DNA of 64,000 bases, taken from contig NZ_BAFK01000010.1 of NCBI RefSeq assembly GCF_000296695.1, positions 62,001 to 126,000 on the forward strand, in the 5' to 3' direction. A model generated the notes under the pieces. It made no database searches, was not told where the DNA came from, and was given only the letters and a program-made list of their open reading frames with translations. Below are positions 48,235 to 56,939 of this stretch, one piece after another (position 1 is the stretch's first letter; each line of letters starts with the position of its first letter). The DNA comes from Rheinheimera nanhaiensis E407-8 (GTDB lineage Bacteria > Pseudomonadota > Gammaproteobacteria > Enterobacterales > Alteromonadaceae). The position numbers and the translations under genes are program-made.

Positions 48235-49130
48235 GGCGTTTGTTGCAGTAATACCTGGCTTAAACGGCTGTCCTGTGCCGATGAGGCAGGGTCAAGCCGG
48301 TGCTCGGCGACATAAGGAAATACCTGCTGCACATCAGCGGCACTGACATAACTGCGCTCTTCCAGCAGGGCAAAGGCTTTTGCCGAGCGCAAAATGGCTT
48401 TAGAGGCACGCGGCGACAATGGCAGCATATCGCTGCGATGGCGGCTGTTGTTTACCAATGCTAACAAATAATCCAGTAGCGCATCTGAGGCATGCACCTG
48501 CGGCACCTGTTGTTGCAGCGCACGTAATTGCTCGGTGTTGAGTTGCTCAGTTAACAGTGTCAGCCTGGATTGGTTGTTGTCGTGTTTCAGTAATTGATGT
48601 TCAGCCTGATGATCGGGAAAACCCAGCGATAGCCGGAACATAAAGCGGTCTAATTGCGACTCTGGCAGGGGCGAGGTGCCAGCGTGAAACAGGGGGTTTT
48701 GCGTGGCAATAACAAAAAACGGCTTCGGCAGCGGGCGGGTTTCACCGTCAATTGATACCTGCTTTTCTTCCATGGCTTCGAGCAGCGCACTTTGTGTTTT
48801 CGGGCTGGCGCGGTTAATTTCATCAGCCAGCAACACCTGGCTAAACACCGGCCCGGCCTGAAAATGAAATTGCTGTGAACGGGTATCATAAATATTCATG
48901 CCGACTAAGTCGCCCGGTAGCAGATCATTGGTAAACTGCACCCGACGATAGCTCAGGCCAAGGCTATTGGCCAGCGCGTGTGCCAGCGTGGTTTTACCCA
49001 TACCGGGCAAATCTTCCAGCAGTAAATGCCCCTCGGCTAATAAACAACATAACGCCAGGCGGATTTGCCGCGGCTTACCCAAAATAACCTGATTCAGGCT
49101 TTGTTCTACGTGATGCAACTGTGTTAACAC
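48222..49130 (-). CDS. MoxR-family AAA ATPase
   Basis: A 302-residue AAA+ chaperone. Walker A is LEDLPGMGKTTLAHALA, Walker B VLLADEINRASPKTQSALLEAMEE with sensor 1 in FFVIATQNPLFHAGTSPLPE, and the sensor 2 Arg in LSPRASKAILRSAKAFALL. The start is GTG with AGGAGTACC ahead. MoxR proteins act as ATP-driven chaperones for partner VWA or DUF58 proteins; the partner here is probably the next gene. First gene of a three-gene leftward operon. Confidence 0.94.
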   Translation of the reverse strand: MLTQLHHVEQSLNQVILGKPRQIRLALCCLLAEGHLLLEDLPGMGKTTLAHALANSLGLSYRRVQFTNDLLPGDLVGMNIYDTRSQQFHFQAGPVFSQVLLADEINRASPKTQSALLEAMEEKQVSIDGETRPLPKPFFVIATQNPLFHAGTSPLPESQLDRFMFRLSLGFPDHQAEHQLLKHDNNQSRLTLLTEQLNTEQLRALQQQVPQVHASDALLDYLLALVNNSRHRSDMLPLSPRASKAILRSAKAFALLEERSYVSAADVQQVFPYVAEHRLDPASSAQDSRLSQVLLQQTPCQL

Positions 49131-49219
49131 CGGTACTCCTTACTGCTTGGCGATTGACCGTGCTTATTGATAGCTGGCAGAGGCTTAATAGTAACTGCGC
49201 ATGGCAGAACTGCAACTAT

Positions 49220-49245
49220 AAAAAAGGCGGCTTGCGCCGCCTTTG
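49220..49245 (-). terminator. Terminator of the subtilisin gene
   Basis: On the minus strand AAAGGCGG-CGCAAG-CCGCCTTTTTT, a strong stem with T run just past the protease stop. Confidence 0.85.
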
Positions 49246-49263
49246 GGTTAACATCAGCCGTGA

Positions 49264-51744
49264 TTAGAAGTTTACTACCAGCTCTGCTGAGCAGGCATCG
49301 GTACCCGCTAAACAAATTTTGTAGCTTACAGCTGCGGCCTGAGAAGTAAAGCGATCACGATAGCGGCCAGTATTGTCAACCGTATCGACCAGGTTACCGT
49401 CTCGGTAGATATCTACCATATCAGCACTGCCGGTAAAGCGCAGGTCAACAATGGTTGAACCGGTGCGGGTACGCACTGAGCGCTGCAGGCTTAACTGCAG
49501 ATCAGTATTGGCCTCACTTACCGTTACCGTTTTGCTGATAGTGTTGCTTAAACCGGTAGCATCGGTAGCAGTCAGGCTTACGTTGTAAGAGCCTGATGCA
49601 GCATAGCTATGGCTTGGGTTAGCGTCTGCTGAGCTGTTACCGTCACCAAAATCCCAGCTCAGGCTGCTGATATCATCGTCAGCATCAGTGGATAAATCAG
49701 TAAAGTTTACCGTCAGCCCCGAAGCGACGAAGCTAAAGTCTGCTACTGGTGCCACTGGCACCGGCGGTGTCTCGTCGTCTGACAAGGCAGTAAGCGTCAG
49801 ATCCCAGCTGTTCAGTGTGCCGGTATCCAGGCCGGCGTTGTCAGACACCAGTAAGGTCCAGTCGCCTTGCATTTGTTCGCTGTTAAAGGCATCGGTTTGC
49901 CAGCTTTGTACTATATCATCGGCACTGCCACCGGTGCGGTTATGCAGCGTATGCTCAGTACCCTCGGGTGAGCGTAGCTTGACAATCAAATCGCCTTGCC
50001 AGGTATGGGTAATGTTGACGCCGACGTTAGTGCCAAATACAACACCATTTTGCGGCACATTGATAACGCTGGTTATCCCTTCCGCGTTATTGTCTGGAAT
50101 GGCAATTGGCGTGCTGTTGCTGTAGTCGTAGTCATTAAGCCCTTGCGGCAGCACACTTAAACTGGCGTTAACCGATTTAACCAGCTCGCCGGTTGCGGCA
50201 TCGGTACCGGTGATGGTGAACTGGTAGTTGCCCCAGGGCGTGTCTGCACTGGTCGGCGCGCTAAGCATCAATGTTTGGCCAGGCTGAGCGGTTGATGCCG
50301 ATAAGGTGACACCCTCTAATGCTGGCTGTGCACTTACGCTAAGTTCAACATCGCCTGTCCAGTCAGCAATATTGCCAACATTCAATGTGTATTGTGCGGT
50401 ATCGCCAGCAGTGATTTGCTGATTACGCGGCGTTAGTGACAGTTTAAACGATGGCGTCGGATCTGCTTCAGCTAACGCATTAACCAGATTTAACCGCTTA
50501 CCTGATACAGTTTTACCTTCTAAAGCGGCTAAGGTGTCACCGGAGTCCATTAAAATGGCTTTCATTTCCAGCGGGCTTAAATCCGGGTTAATCGACCACA
50601 GCAAGGCCGCTGCTCCGGCAACATGAGGCGATGCCATCGAGGTGCCAGAATAAGACGCATAACCACCACCAGGAATGGTAGACAGGATAGCGGAGCCGGG
50701 TGCACCTAAATCAACCGAGGTTAAACCATAGTTTGAAAAGCCTGACATGGCGTCGTTACGATCGGTTGAGGCGACAGATACGATAACGTCAAGATCATAG
50801 GCGGCAGGGTACATTGGCGCTGAATCGGCGTTACCGCCGTCGTTACCGGATGCGGCAATAAACAAAATACCGGCATCACCACCAGACTGAATGGCGGCGC
50901 GCAGGGTTTCAGAGTAACCACCGCCACCCCAGGAGTTGTTGGTGGCTTTAATATCGACACCGTGGTTCAGTTTTAAATCTGTGAAGTAGTTAATACATTC
51001 AATAGCACCTGCCGTACTGCCGCCCGTTGGGCCAAGGAACTGGCAGGGCAGCAGCGTAACATTCCAGTTAACGCCAACCACACCAACGCCGTTGTCACCA
51101 GAGGCGCCGATAGTACCGGCGACATGGGTACCGTGACTGTCGCTGTCCATCGGATCCTGCGCCGCATTTAAGGTTGAATAACCATAAGTGCTGCCTGGCA
51201 GGTTGCCTGGATTAACCCAGCGGTTAGCAATCAGATCCGGGTGGTTGTAGTCCATACCGGTATCAATAACACCGATAATAATATCCTGACTGCCGGTGGT
51301 AATATCCCAGGCCTCCACCGCCTTGATATCAGCGCCAGCAGTGCCGCCGCTTTGACCGGTGTTTTGCAGGCCCCACAGCTCACCAAAACGTGGGTCGTTC
51401 GGCGTTGCTAAGGCTTTTAACGGAAAGTCAGGCTCGGCAACTTCAACTGCGGCATGCGCGGTCAGCTTTTTAATTAACCGGTCGCGGTCCACGCCTTTAG
51501 GCACCTGAACTTTAACGATACGGCCATCTGCGACATAGCGCATCTTCATATCGCGGCCCTGAGCATCCAGCTGGCGTAAGCTGGCGCCGTTGCGTGTTAT
51601 CACATCGACCCGCTCTTGTTTTGATACGCCGGGTTTAAACATTACTAATATCGAATCTTGTGCTGCGGTGCCAGTGTTAGCCAGCGCTGTGCCTGAGAGC
51701 AGGGCTGCTGCAATCGCTGCTGCCAGCATAGTCTTTTTATTCAT
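49264..51744 (-). CDS. Secreted subtilisin-family serine protease with P-domain and PKD domain
   Basis: An 826-residue exported protease. Order of parts: signal peptide (AAAIAAALLSGTALA, cut near residue 22); an inhibitor I9-type propeptide (SILVMFKPGVSKQERV, to about 110); the S8 catalytic domain with Asp161 (VIDTGMDYNHPDL), His204 (SHGTHVAGTIG) and Ser369 (SGTSMASPHVAGAAALL); a linker beta domain (residues about 435-540); a proprotein-convertase P-domain (HTWQGDLIVKLRSPEG); a PKD domain (FSFVASGLTVNFTDLSTDADD, SWDFGDGN) near 665-745; and a C-terminal beta domain of about 75 residues. The start was set at MNKKTML. It is divergent from the curli operon. Extracellular protein degradation is likely. 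Confidence 0.95.
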   Translation of the reverse strand: MNKKTMLAAAIAAALLSGTALANTGTAAQDSILVMFKPGVSKQERVDVITRNGASLRQLDAQGRDMKMRYVADGRIVKVQVPKGVDRDRLIKKLTAHAAVEVAEPDFPLKALATPNDPRFGELWGLQNTGQSGGTAGADIKAVEAWDITTGSQDIIIGVIDTGMDYNHPDLIANRWVNPGNLPGSTYGYSTLNAAQDPMDSDSHGTHVAGTIGASGDNGVGVVGVNWNVTLLPCQFLGPTGGSTAGAIECINYFTDLKLNHGVDIKATNNSWGGGGYSETLRAAIQSGGDAGILFIAASGNDGGNADSAPMYPAAYDLDVIVSVASTDRNDAMSGFSNYGLTSVDLGAPGSAILSTIPGGGYASYSGTSMASPHVAGAAALLWSINPDLSPLEMKAILMDSGDTLAALEGKTVSGKRLNLVNALAEADPTPSFKLSLTPRNQQITAGDTAQYTLNVGNIADWTGDVELSVSAQPALEGVTLSASTAQPGQTLMLSAPTSADTPWGNYQFTITGTDAATGELVKSVNASLSVLPQGLNDYDYSNSTPIAIPDNNAEGITSVINVPQNGVVFGTNVGVNITHTWQGDLIVKLRSPEGTEHTLHNRTGGSADDIVQSWQTDAFNSEQMQGDWTLLVSDNAGLDTGTLNSWDLTLTALSDDETPPVPVAPVADFSFVASGLTVNFTDLSTDADDDISSLSWDFGDGNSSADANPSHSYAASGSYNVSLTATDATGLSNTISKTVTVSEANTDLQLSLQRSVRTRTGSTIVDLRFTGSADMVDIYRDGNLVDTVDNTGRYRDRFTSQAAAVSYKICLAGTDACSAELVVNF

Positions 51745-52031
51745 AACTGTTCCCATATTTAATTAGTTGTTAAATATATGCTTATTATTTAGCACAATTA
51801 TGGATAGCACGATTCAGCCTGCTGATTAAACTAAATTGTAAAATTAAACCTTTGTTACTAGTTTGTTTGGCGGCCTAATTGTTAATGCTATTATGTAAAT
51901 ATTTGTTATTAATGGTTTAATTGTTCAACTTGTTTTGCCGCCTGATAATGTAAATTAGTTGTTTATTACTATTGATAGTTTTTGTTACTGCTTTAGCCTA
52001 GGTTTTTGCTACAACAGGAAAGGACGTTCAG
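51745..52031. promoter_or_regulatory. AT-rich divergent control region, protease / curli operon
   Basis: A 287-base, strongly AT-rich gap. It contains direct repeats of TTTGTTACT (51851 and 51981) and facing GGCGGC (about 51869) and GCCGCC (about 51938). I could not settle on a single promoter by eye. The AT richness would suit nucleoid-protein silencing and an activator such as CsgD. Confidence 0.45.
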
Positions 52032-52433
52032 GTGAAAAAACGTATAGCGTATTGCTACGGCTGCCTAATTGCCCTGCTATCAGCAGGGGCTTTGGCTGAT
52101 GTGTCGCTGCAATTTACCACCTTGTTAGAGCGGCATGCGCTGGCTAATGGTGTCGATATTACCCAGTTGGGTGATTTAAATGTTACTGATGTGACGCAGT
52201 CGGGGCAGGGACATTATGCGGTGTTATTGCAACAAGGCGTGCTTAATCAGCTCAGTTTAACCCAGAGCGGTTTTGCCAATCAGACACAGGTGAGTCAGTT
52301 TGGTAACGGCAATAGTGCGCACATTATCCAAAACGGCAGTAACAACTTAATCCAATTGCAGCAATGGGGTAATCGTCAGTTCACGATAGAACAAAGCGGC
52401 GTTGGTGCCGAAATCTCAATAATTCAATACTAA
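52032..52433 (+). CDS. csgB: Curli nucleator subunit CsgB-like
   Basis: A 133-residue secreted amyloid subunit. GTG start with AAAGGAC upstream; signal peptide ending in LSAGALA (about residue 22). The mature part has curlin units spaced about 22 residues: VDITQLGDLNVTDVTQSGQGHYA, NQLSLTQSGFANQTQVSQFGNGNSA, NNLIQLQQWGNRQFTIEQSG, with the Q-x-G-x2-N pattern. CsgB nucleates the fibre on the cell surface. The last residues (GAEISIIQY) are not a full unit. First gene of the curli operon, 21 bases ahead of csgA. Confidence 0.92.
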   Translation: MKKRIAYCYGCLIALLSAGALADVSLQFTTLLERHALANGVDITQLGDLNVTDVTQSGQGHYAVLLQQGVLNQLSLTQSGFANQTQVSQFGNGNSAHIIQNGSNNLIQLQQWGNRQFTIEQSGVGAEISIIQY

Positions 52434-52454
52434 TAATAAGTTAGGGAGAATGTT

Positions 52455-53933
52455 ATGAAGTTACAATTTCCACGTAAACATATGCTTGGCCTTGCTATCG
52501 CTTTGGTCATCAGCGGCCCGGCGCTGGCGCAGGGTAACGAAGCCATTATTAATCAAACGTCAGCGTCAGCGGCTGAGGGTAATCTGGCTGAAGTCAGCCA
52601 AAGCGGCGAGATTAATCTGGCCGTTGTAGAGCAAAACGGTGCGCTTAATAACGCCTCTGTGACTCAGGACGGTGTGTGGTTAGAAAGCTATAACTTTGTT
52701 AGCGGTAATGACAACCAAACACGAATTGAACAAGCGGCCGATTGGCACATTGCCTATGTGGATCTCAGCGGTAATGACAACACCGTTACGGTGGCGCAGG
52801 ACGGTTTTTATAACACGGCAGAAATTGTCGTCAGTGGCGATACCAATGACGCTGTGGCTGTGCAATCAGGCGAGATCAACGAAGCCTTAATCAGCCTGGC
52901 CGGTAACACGAATCTGGCTGAAATGGAGCAAAGCGGTAACGGTAACTGGGCTAATGCTGGTTTTGCCGGTAACGACAATAGCCTGTTTAGCGTGCAGCAG
53001 GGCGATAACAACGAAGCCGGCATGTTTAATCTGGCCGGTAACCGTAATAGTTTTGAATCTGAACAGTTTGGTAATGCCAACGTTGGTGGTGTAGTTGGCC
53101 TAAATGGTGACAATAACAGCGTCTTTGTGTTGCAAGAAGGTGATGCTAACGCCTTTATCGCCTTTGATGTGGCCGGTGATGATAATCTGGTTGATGTAAT
53201 GCAGCTGGGTAATGCTAACGAATTTATTCTTGACCCACTGTCAGGCGATCAAAATCTGGTGCTGGTTGAACAACGTGGTGACGCCAACAGCGTAACAGCC
53301 CCGATCGGTTTAATCGGTAACGATAACCAGATTGATGTGTTACAGCGTGGTAACGGCAATAGTTCGGTATTTGCTACCGCCGGTGACGGCCACAATGTTG
53401 AAGTTCGTCAGATTGGTGACAATAACACTAGCGAAATGGTGCTGGCCGGTGCGGACAACCGTGGCAGTATCTACAGCCGTGGCGACAACAACCTGGCGGC
53501 AATCGGTGTGTCTGGTTTAGGCAACACTGCAGATGTGCAGCAGTTTGGTGATGAAAACTTTGCGCTGGTTGATGTACTGGGTGACAGCAATGATCTCTAC
53601 GTTGATCAGTCAGGTAACGCCAACGAAGTGCTGCTGACCAGCGAGACGGTCGTCGAAAATACGGTAGTTAGCATTGAGCAAAATGGCGATATCAACCTGG
53701 TTGACATGCTGGTAGCTGGCAATGCCAACAGTATCGACATTTTGCAAAACGGCAGCGGTAACTGGGTTGCCGGTGATAACGGCTACTTTGCGGTGTCTGG
53801 CAATAATGGCATGTTAACGGTTACCCAACAGGGCAACGACAACCTGGTACTGGGCAGTCAGGCCGGCGAGGGTAATATGATGTCCATCACACAGGTAGGT
53901 GATTTTAACACCGCCATAGTGTCACAACACTAA
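52455..53933 (+). CDS. csgA: Large CsgA-like curlin major subunit, about 20 repeats
   Basis: A 492-residue exported protein, more than three times Escherichia coli CsgA (151). After a signal peptide ending ISGPALA (about residue 25) nearly the whole chain is a 22-24-residue repeat of form A/S-G-N-D-N-x5-Q-x-G-x2-N-x5-7, for example SGNDNTVTVAQDGFYNTAEI and AGDDNLVDVMQLGNANEF. About 20 units can be counted, with two looser ones near residues 40-80 and 425-450. Each unit should make one strand-turn-strand of a stacked beta-solenoid amyloid. D and N dominate the turns and there is no Cys. A GGAG site precedes the ATG. A stem-loop follows before csgE. Confidence 0.9.
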   Translation: MKLQFPRKHMLGLAIALVISGPALAQGNEAIINQTSASAAEGNLAEVSQSGEINLAVVEQNGALNNASVTQDGVWLESYNFVSGNDNQTRIEQAADWHIAYVDLSGNDNTVTVAQDGFYNTAEIVVSGDTNDAVAVQSGEINEALISLAGNTNLAEMEQSGNGNWANAGFAGNDNSLFSVQQGDNNEAGMFNLAGNRNSFESEQFGNANVGGVVGLNGDNNSVFVLQEGDANAFIAFDVAGDDNLVDVMQLGNANEFILDPLSGDQNLVLVEQRGDANSVTAPIGLIGNDNQIDVLQRGNGNSSVFATAGDGHNVEVRQIGDNNTSEMVLAGADNRGSIYSRGDNNLAAIGVSGLGNTADVQQFGDENFALVDVLGDSNDLYVDQSGNANEVLLTSETVVENTVVSIEQNGDINLVDMLVAGNANSIDILQNGSGNWVAGDNGYFAVSGNNGMLTVTQQGNDNLVLGSQAGEGNMMSITQVGDFNTAIVSQH

Positions 53934-53944
53934 CAGCAGACTCA

Positions 53945-53962
53945 GGGCGGCGGATGCCGCCC
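53945..53962 (+). terminator. Hairpin between csgA and csgE
   Basis: GGGCGGC-GGAT-GCCGCCC, followed by TTATCAT rather than a long T run, 11 bases before the csgE start. It may stabilise or partly terminate the csgBA message. Confidence 0.6.
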
Positions 53963-53973
53963 TTATCATCACT

Positions 53974-54363
53974 ATGAAGTATTTTGTCAGTTGGTTTTAT
54001 TGCACTTGGCTGGCACTGAGCCCGATAGCCACCGCTGCCGATGATATTGAGCTCAGTGGGCTGGTGCTTGACCGAACCATATCCCGCTTTGGTAAAGATT
54101 TTTCGTTCTATTACTCCGGTTACTGGCGTGATATGCCCGGCACTGAAGGTGTCTCGGTAGTGATCTATGAGCAGGTATACCCGCAAGCCGGCACTGTGCT
54201 GTGGATAGAAATGAACCAGCAGAAAATATACCAAACCTATTTTGGCCGCCGCTATAACGATGTTAAGCAAATGGCGGAGCAGGCTGTACTTGCCAGCATT
54301 AACGAGCTGGCAAATATTCAGACTGCGAAAATGTTGGGCGAACCAACGACAGAATTGCAGTAA
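53974..54363 (+). CDS. csgE: Curli assembly factor CsgE
   Basis: A 129-residue periplasmic protein that caps and gates the CsgG secretion channel. Signal peptide ends SPIATAA (about residue 22). Family marks: LDRTISRFGKDFSFYYSGYWRD, VVIYEQVYPQAGTVLWIEMNQQKIY and ELANIQTAKML. It starts 40 bases past csgA across a stem-loop and 14 bases before csgF. Two Cys of the Escherichia coli protein are not evident in the mature part, which is a divergence, not a defect. Confidence 0.9.
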   Translation: MKYFVSWFYCTWLALSPIATAADDIELSGLVLDRTISRFGKDFSFYYSGYWRDMPGTEGVSVVIYEQVYPQAGTVLWIEMNQQKIYQTYFGRRYNDVKQMAEQAVLASINELANIQTAKMLGEPTTELQ

Positions 54364-54377
54364 AAGGATAACAAAGG

Positions 54378-54761
54378 ATGAAAGTAATAGTACCTCTGCT
54401 ACTGTGCTTTGTCGGCGCCGCCGGTGCAACAGAGCTGGTGTATACCCCGATTAACCCCAGCTTTGGTGGCAACCCGTTAAATGGTAATTTTTTGCTACAA
54501 AAGGCCCAGAGCCAAAACAGTCATAAAGCAGATTCAGTGGGCTTATCTTTTGTTGATAAATTTCAGGATGCGCTGGAACGGAACATTATTAATTCACTGA
54601 CCCGACGTATCGCCGATGGTGAATTAGTCGAGGGGGTGTATAACACCGGCGAGTTTTTGGTCGAGGTCAGTAGCGGTACTGATGGCAGTGTGATTGTTAA
54701 TATTACTAACCTTGAAAGTGGTGAAATTACTATTATCACCATACCGGCGATAGGAGGTTGA
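54378..54761 (+). CDS. csgF: Curli assembly factor CsgF
   Basis: A 127-residue exported protein that binds CsgG on the outer face and helps the nucleator fix to the surface. Signal peptide ends GAAGATE. The family signature TELVYTPINPSFGGNPLNG follows directly, and NFLLQKAQSQNSHK is the CsgG-binding part. The C-terminal domain (FLVEVSSGTDGSVIVNITNLESGE) is a small beta sheet. AAGGAT ribosome site. The stop codon overlaps the csgG start region. Confidence 0.93.
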   Translation: MKVIVPLLLCFVGAAGATELVYTPINPSFGGNPLNGNFLLQKAQSQNSHKADSVGLSFVDKFQDALERNIINSLTRRIADGELVEGVYNTGEFLVEVSSGTDGSVIVNITNLESGEITIITIPAIGG

Positions 54762-54763
54762 TG

Positions 54764-55546
54764 ATGAAAGCTATAGTCGCCAGTACCTTACTATTGCTCA
54801 GTGGTTGCTCGTTAATACCCAAACCCGAGATTAATATTACCGCCGCCAGCATTGATGCCCCCAGCTCAGTGATGCAGCAATTACGTCAGCAAGGCCAGCC
54901 GCGTAGTTTGATTCCGGTATCGGTATATGCCTTTCGCGATCAGACCGGGCAATATAAACCCCAGGCCAATGTGTCCAGCTTTTCTACTGCGGTAACCCAG
55001 GGGGCGACCTCGATGCTGACGCAGATTTTACTGGATAGCGGCTGGTTTGCCCCGCTGGAGCGTGAAGGCCTGCAAAACCTGCTGACTGAGCGCAAAATTC
55101 ACGGTTCAAACAAAAAGTCGGCTGAGTTACCGCCGTTAAAAGAAGCCAGGCTGCTGTTTGAAGGCGGTATTATTGGTTATGAAACCAATTTAAGTACCGG
55201 TGGTATAGGGGCAGAGTATTTCGGTATCGGGGCCTCTGAGTTGTACCGCGAAGATCAGGTGAGTGTGTATTTAAGGGCAATAGATGTGCACAGCGGCCAG
55301 GTGCTGTTGTCGGTCTCCAGTAACAAGAAGGTCTTCTCGCAGGAGTTACGTGCCGGCTTGTTCCGCTATGTATCGTTAAACCGGCTGGCAGAGGCTGAAG
55401 GCGGTTATTCCACCAATGAGCCGGTGCAATACTGTGTGAAACAGGCAATGGAAGCGGCGGTAGTGGCCTTAGTAGAACAAGGCTTGCAGCGCGGTTTCTG
55501 GCGTCTGGACGATCAGTTAAGCCTGAACCCGGCAACCGGCTCCTGA
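54764..55546 (+). CDS. csgG: Curli secretion channel CsgG (outer-membrane lipoprotein)
   Basis: Forms the nonameric outer-membrane pore for curlin. The 260-residue protein has a lipoprotein signal with lipobox LLSGCS, then SLIPVSVYAFRDQTGQYKPQ, WFAPLEREGLQNLLTERKI, and the transmembrane hairpin region GGIIGYETNLSTGGIGAEYFGIGASELYRED. Three start codons are in frame (TTG 54758, ATG 54761, ATG 54764); I chose the last because GGAGG lies six bases ahead. Its 3' end overlaps the convergent csgD-like gene by 34 bases. Confidence 0.95.
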   Translation: MKAIVASTLLLLSGCSLIPKPEINITAASIDAPSSVMQQLRQQGQPRSLIPVSVYAFRDQTGQYKPQANVSSFSTAVTQGATSMLTQILLDSGWFAPLEREGLQNLLTERKIHGSNKKSAELPPLKEARLLFEGGIIGYETNLSTGGIGAEYFGIGASELYREDQVSVYLRAIDVHSGQVLLSVSSNKKVFSQELRAGLFRYVSLNRLAEAEGGYSTNEPVQYCVKQAMEAAVVALVEQGLQRGFWRLDDQLSLNPATGS

Positions 55547-56190
55547 CGTTGTGGCTGCTGCAGCCAACGCAGCAGCTCCACTCTGTTTCTCGATTGCGTT
55601 TTTCTAAAGATCGTAGACAAATGTGCCTTTACCGTATGAGCGCTGATATGCAGCTTTTCGGCAATTTCTTTGTTGCGGGCACCTTCGGCCACCAGTTGAA
55701 TAATGCGCTTTTCTTGTCTGGTCAGTAAATTGTTCTCGGGCGTAACTATGGCAGCCGGTCGGTTAGCGGCTTGCTGTGCTAAAAACTGATCCACCACGGC
55801 AGACATCACCGGACGAGCGTAGTATAGCTGGCCGTCCATCATGGTTTTCAGTGCTGTCATTACCCGATCCAGTTGCTCATCACGATAAATAACGCCCCGG
55901 ATCCCGGCGTGTAGAGCCTGCATTGGGTCAATTAAGCTGCGCTCTGCCTGAAACAAGAACAGCGAGCAGCGTTGTAGCAGGTAATGCAGTTCAGCTGATG
56001 GACCTTTTTTACTATAATCGGCGCTGTTGTAGGGGCAGGCCACTAACACATCCGGGCGGTAGTTACCGGCACATAACAACTTTATTTTGCTGCTTTGCTC
56101 TACTTTTATGCCAACCGATTGCGCCAGCAACGTGAGATTATGTAAAGACTCATGCTCACTTACAACGATAAGCCGGCTAAACTTATCCAT
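55513..56190 (-). CDS. csgD: CsgD-like LuxR-family regulator
   Basis: A 225-residue regulator: an atypical receiver-like N-terminal domain (FSRLIVVSEHESLHNLTLL, without the usual acidic pair and phospho-Asp) and a C-terminal LuxR helix-turn-helix (LTRQEKRIIQLVAEGARNKEIAEKLHISAHTVKAHLSTIFRKTQSRNRVELL). This resembles CsgD, which switches on curli. Start set at MDKFSRL with AGGAG eight bases ahead; the open frame extends 27 codons farther without a ribosome site. Placed after csgG in opposite orientation, it probably regulates the cluster. Confidence 0.87.
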   Translation of the reverse strand: MDKFSRLIVVSEHESLHNLTLLAQSVGIKVEQSSKIKLLCAGNYRPDVLVACPYNSADYSKKGPSAELHYLLQRCSLFLFQAERSLIDPMQALHAGIRGVIYRDEQLDRVMTALKTMMDGQLYYARPVMSAVVDQFLAQQAANRPAAIVTPENNLLTRQEKRIIQLVAEGARNKEIAEKLHISAHTVKAHLSTIFRKTQSRNRVELLRWLQQPQRQEPVAGFRLN

Positions 56191-56332
56191 TACTTCTACT
56201 CCTGCGTACGACTTGTGCTGATACTCCCTGAGCCGCTTATACTGTACCGGCTGTGGTTTTAATGCAACCATTTAACCTATCGTTTAAAGCATGCTAGCAT
56301 ATTCGCCGCATTAAGCGTTGGAGATGGCAGGC

Positions 56333-56800
56333 GTGAAAATTCTGTTTGTGTGTTTGGGTAATATTTGTCGCTCGCCCACCGCTCATGCGGTCATGCGGCA
56401 CAAAGCGCGCCATCTGACACGCTGGCACATTGAGTCTGCCGGTACCAGTGCTTCTCACCGTGGCGAGAAGCCCGATCCGCGCAGCCGGCGTGAAGGCGAA
56501 GCGCGTGGCTACAAGTTTGATGGCATTTTTTCCCGCCCGGTAAAAGACACTGACTTTGCCGACTATGATTTACTGTTAGCGATGGATGAGGCTAACTTGG
56601 CCGAGTTAAGACGGCGTTGTCCGCCGGAGTATCAACATAAACTGTCGTTGTTTTTGCGTTTTCATCCTGATTATCCGGCGCTGTCTGAAGTGCCTGATCC
56701 TTATTATGGTGGCAGGGGCGGTTTTACCCTGGTGCTTAACCTGATAGAGCAGGGCTGTGAGGCGATTTTGCAGCAGCTAAATAGCGATAACGCCAACTGA
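56333..56800 (+). CDS. Low-molecular-weight protein tyrosine phosphatase
   Basis: A 155-residue cytoplasmic phosphatase. The P-loop CLGNICRSP (C-x5-R-S) is at the N terminus and the general acid Asp in PDPYYGG near residue 125. Start chosen as GTG (VKILFVCLGN) with GGAG nine bases ahead; an ATG directly after the GGAG is too close. Family members dephosphorylate Tyr on proteins or act on other phosphoesters; many regulate exopolysaccharide kinases, but none is nearby. It is divergent from csgD. Confidence 0.92.
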   Translation: MKILFVCLGNICRSPTAHAVMRHKARHLTRWHIESAGTSASHRGEKPDPRSRREGEARGYKFDGIFSRPVKDTDFADYDLLLAMDEANLAELRRRCPPEYQHKLSLFLRFHPDYPALSEVPDPYYGGRGGFTLVLNLIEQGCEAILQQLNSDNAN

Positions 56801-56939
56801 AATGCTGCTTTTTTGTGCAATTAGCATCTTAGTGGCTGTGCCGGCGTAAAATGTCATAAATTATGCCAAAGTCAGCATTGAATTTACGTCCAGAAGTCTA
56901 TAACTTGCAACCTAGGTATTTAGACAAAGGAAAAGCATC

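Noticed and set aside
53905-54429. 174-codon minus-strand frame across csgE/csgF
   Set aside because: It is the shadow of two well-supported curli genes, with unusual residue content and no start signal.
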